A DNA stretch of 5,554 nt, taken from NCBI GenBank assembly GCA_947177435.1, contig CAMWUM010000149.1, positions 1-5,554 of the forward strand, written 5' to 3'. The notes under the pieces are model-generated. The model saw only the letters and a program-made list of their open reading frames with translations, was not told the origin of the DNA and ran no database searches. Below, piece by piece: positions 5,500-5,554 of the stretch. The stretch's first letter is position 1. Every line of letters begins with the position of its first letter. The position numbers and the translations under genes were made by a program. This stretch comes from an uncultured Muribaculaceae bacterium. GTDB taxonomy: Bacteria; Bacteroidota; Bacteroidia; Bacteroidales; Muribaculaceae.

Positions 5500-5554
5500 G
5501 CAAATTTACGAATATTTTCACAATTCTTTCGTAAGTATTGCAACTTATTTGCAG
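5500..5554. repeat. 55-base direct repeat, copy 2 (Bro-N gene upstream region, window end)
   Basis: This is an exact copy of 4441-4495, in the same orientation and 1059 bases away. It ends on the last base of the window. It lies 40 bases upstream of the Bro-N start codon, much as copy 1 lies upstream of the Fur-family gene. Since 55 is a common k-mer size in de Bruijn assemblers, the terminal match may be the overlap an assembler leaves where a contig runs into a repeat. If so, the sequence beyond should continue as at 4496 onward. Confidence 0.95.
5501..5508 (-). promoter_or_regulatory. Putative -7 promoter box for the Bro-N gene
   Basis: The minus strand reads TAAATTTG, the same box as in front of the Fur-family gene, because it lies inside the duplicated 55 bases. 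It is 40 bases upstream of the Bro-N ATG and predicts a leader of about 33 bases. If the duplication is real, the Bro-N gene would share the fur promoter core and two of its three TTACGAA-type motifs. Confidence 0.45.

Overview
The window looks like the end of a chromosomal contig from a member of the Bacteroidales, possibly Muribaculaceae. That assignment is an inference from three things: GC-rich coding sequence set against very AT-rich intergenic DNA, start regions with little Shine-Dalgarno signal but with the Bacteroidetes -7 box TAnnTTTG upstream, and the protein families present. All five well-supported genes are on the minus strand, so the biological order runs from high to low coordinates.

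From right to left the layout is as follows. A Bro-N/DinD-like phage-type regulator gene (4606-5460) has clearly lower GC than its neighbours. Next is a promoter-rich intergenic stretch (4413-4605). It is followed by a Fur-family metalloregulator (3993-4412) and, 11 bases downstream, a cytoplasmic GH13 alpha-amylase-family enzyme (2287-3981), which probably form one operon. A 93-base gap with a good -7 box precedes a second operon: ribose-phosphate pyrophosphokinase (prs, 1249-2193) and, 14 bases later, a short-chain-dehydrogenase-type L-threonine 3-dehydrogenase (266-1234). A perfect 13-bp hairpin closes this operon. The first 200 bases are AT-rich and hold no gene I can support.

The four genes from 266 to 4412 are ordinary metabolic and regulatory genes: PRPP supply, threonine catabolism, alpha-glucan processing and metal-responsive regulation. 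I see no pathway linking the two operons.

The unusual part is the right end. A 55-base sequence just upstream of the Fur-family gene, carrying its likely -7 box, recurs without a mismatch at 5500-5554, just upstream of the Bro-N gene, and the window ends on the last base of that second copy. Between the copies, a divergent plus-strand reading frame begins like a signal peptide (MITKRLFIPLLAA) and stops after 13 codons, where the Bro-N segment seems to begin. The simplest biological reading is that a roughly 0.9-kb Bro-N unit sits between duplicated copies of the fur upstream region and cuts off a divergent secreted-protein gene. The main alternative is that the exact 55-base terminal match is a de Bruijn-graph contig-end overlap reflecting an unresolved repeat, tandem copy, circle or strain mixture. 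I see no transposase, integrase, CRISPR array, tRNA, rRNA or riboswitch, and no clear evidence of a complete new system.
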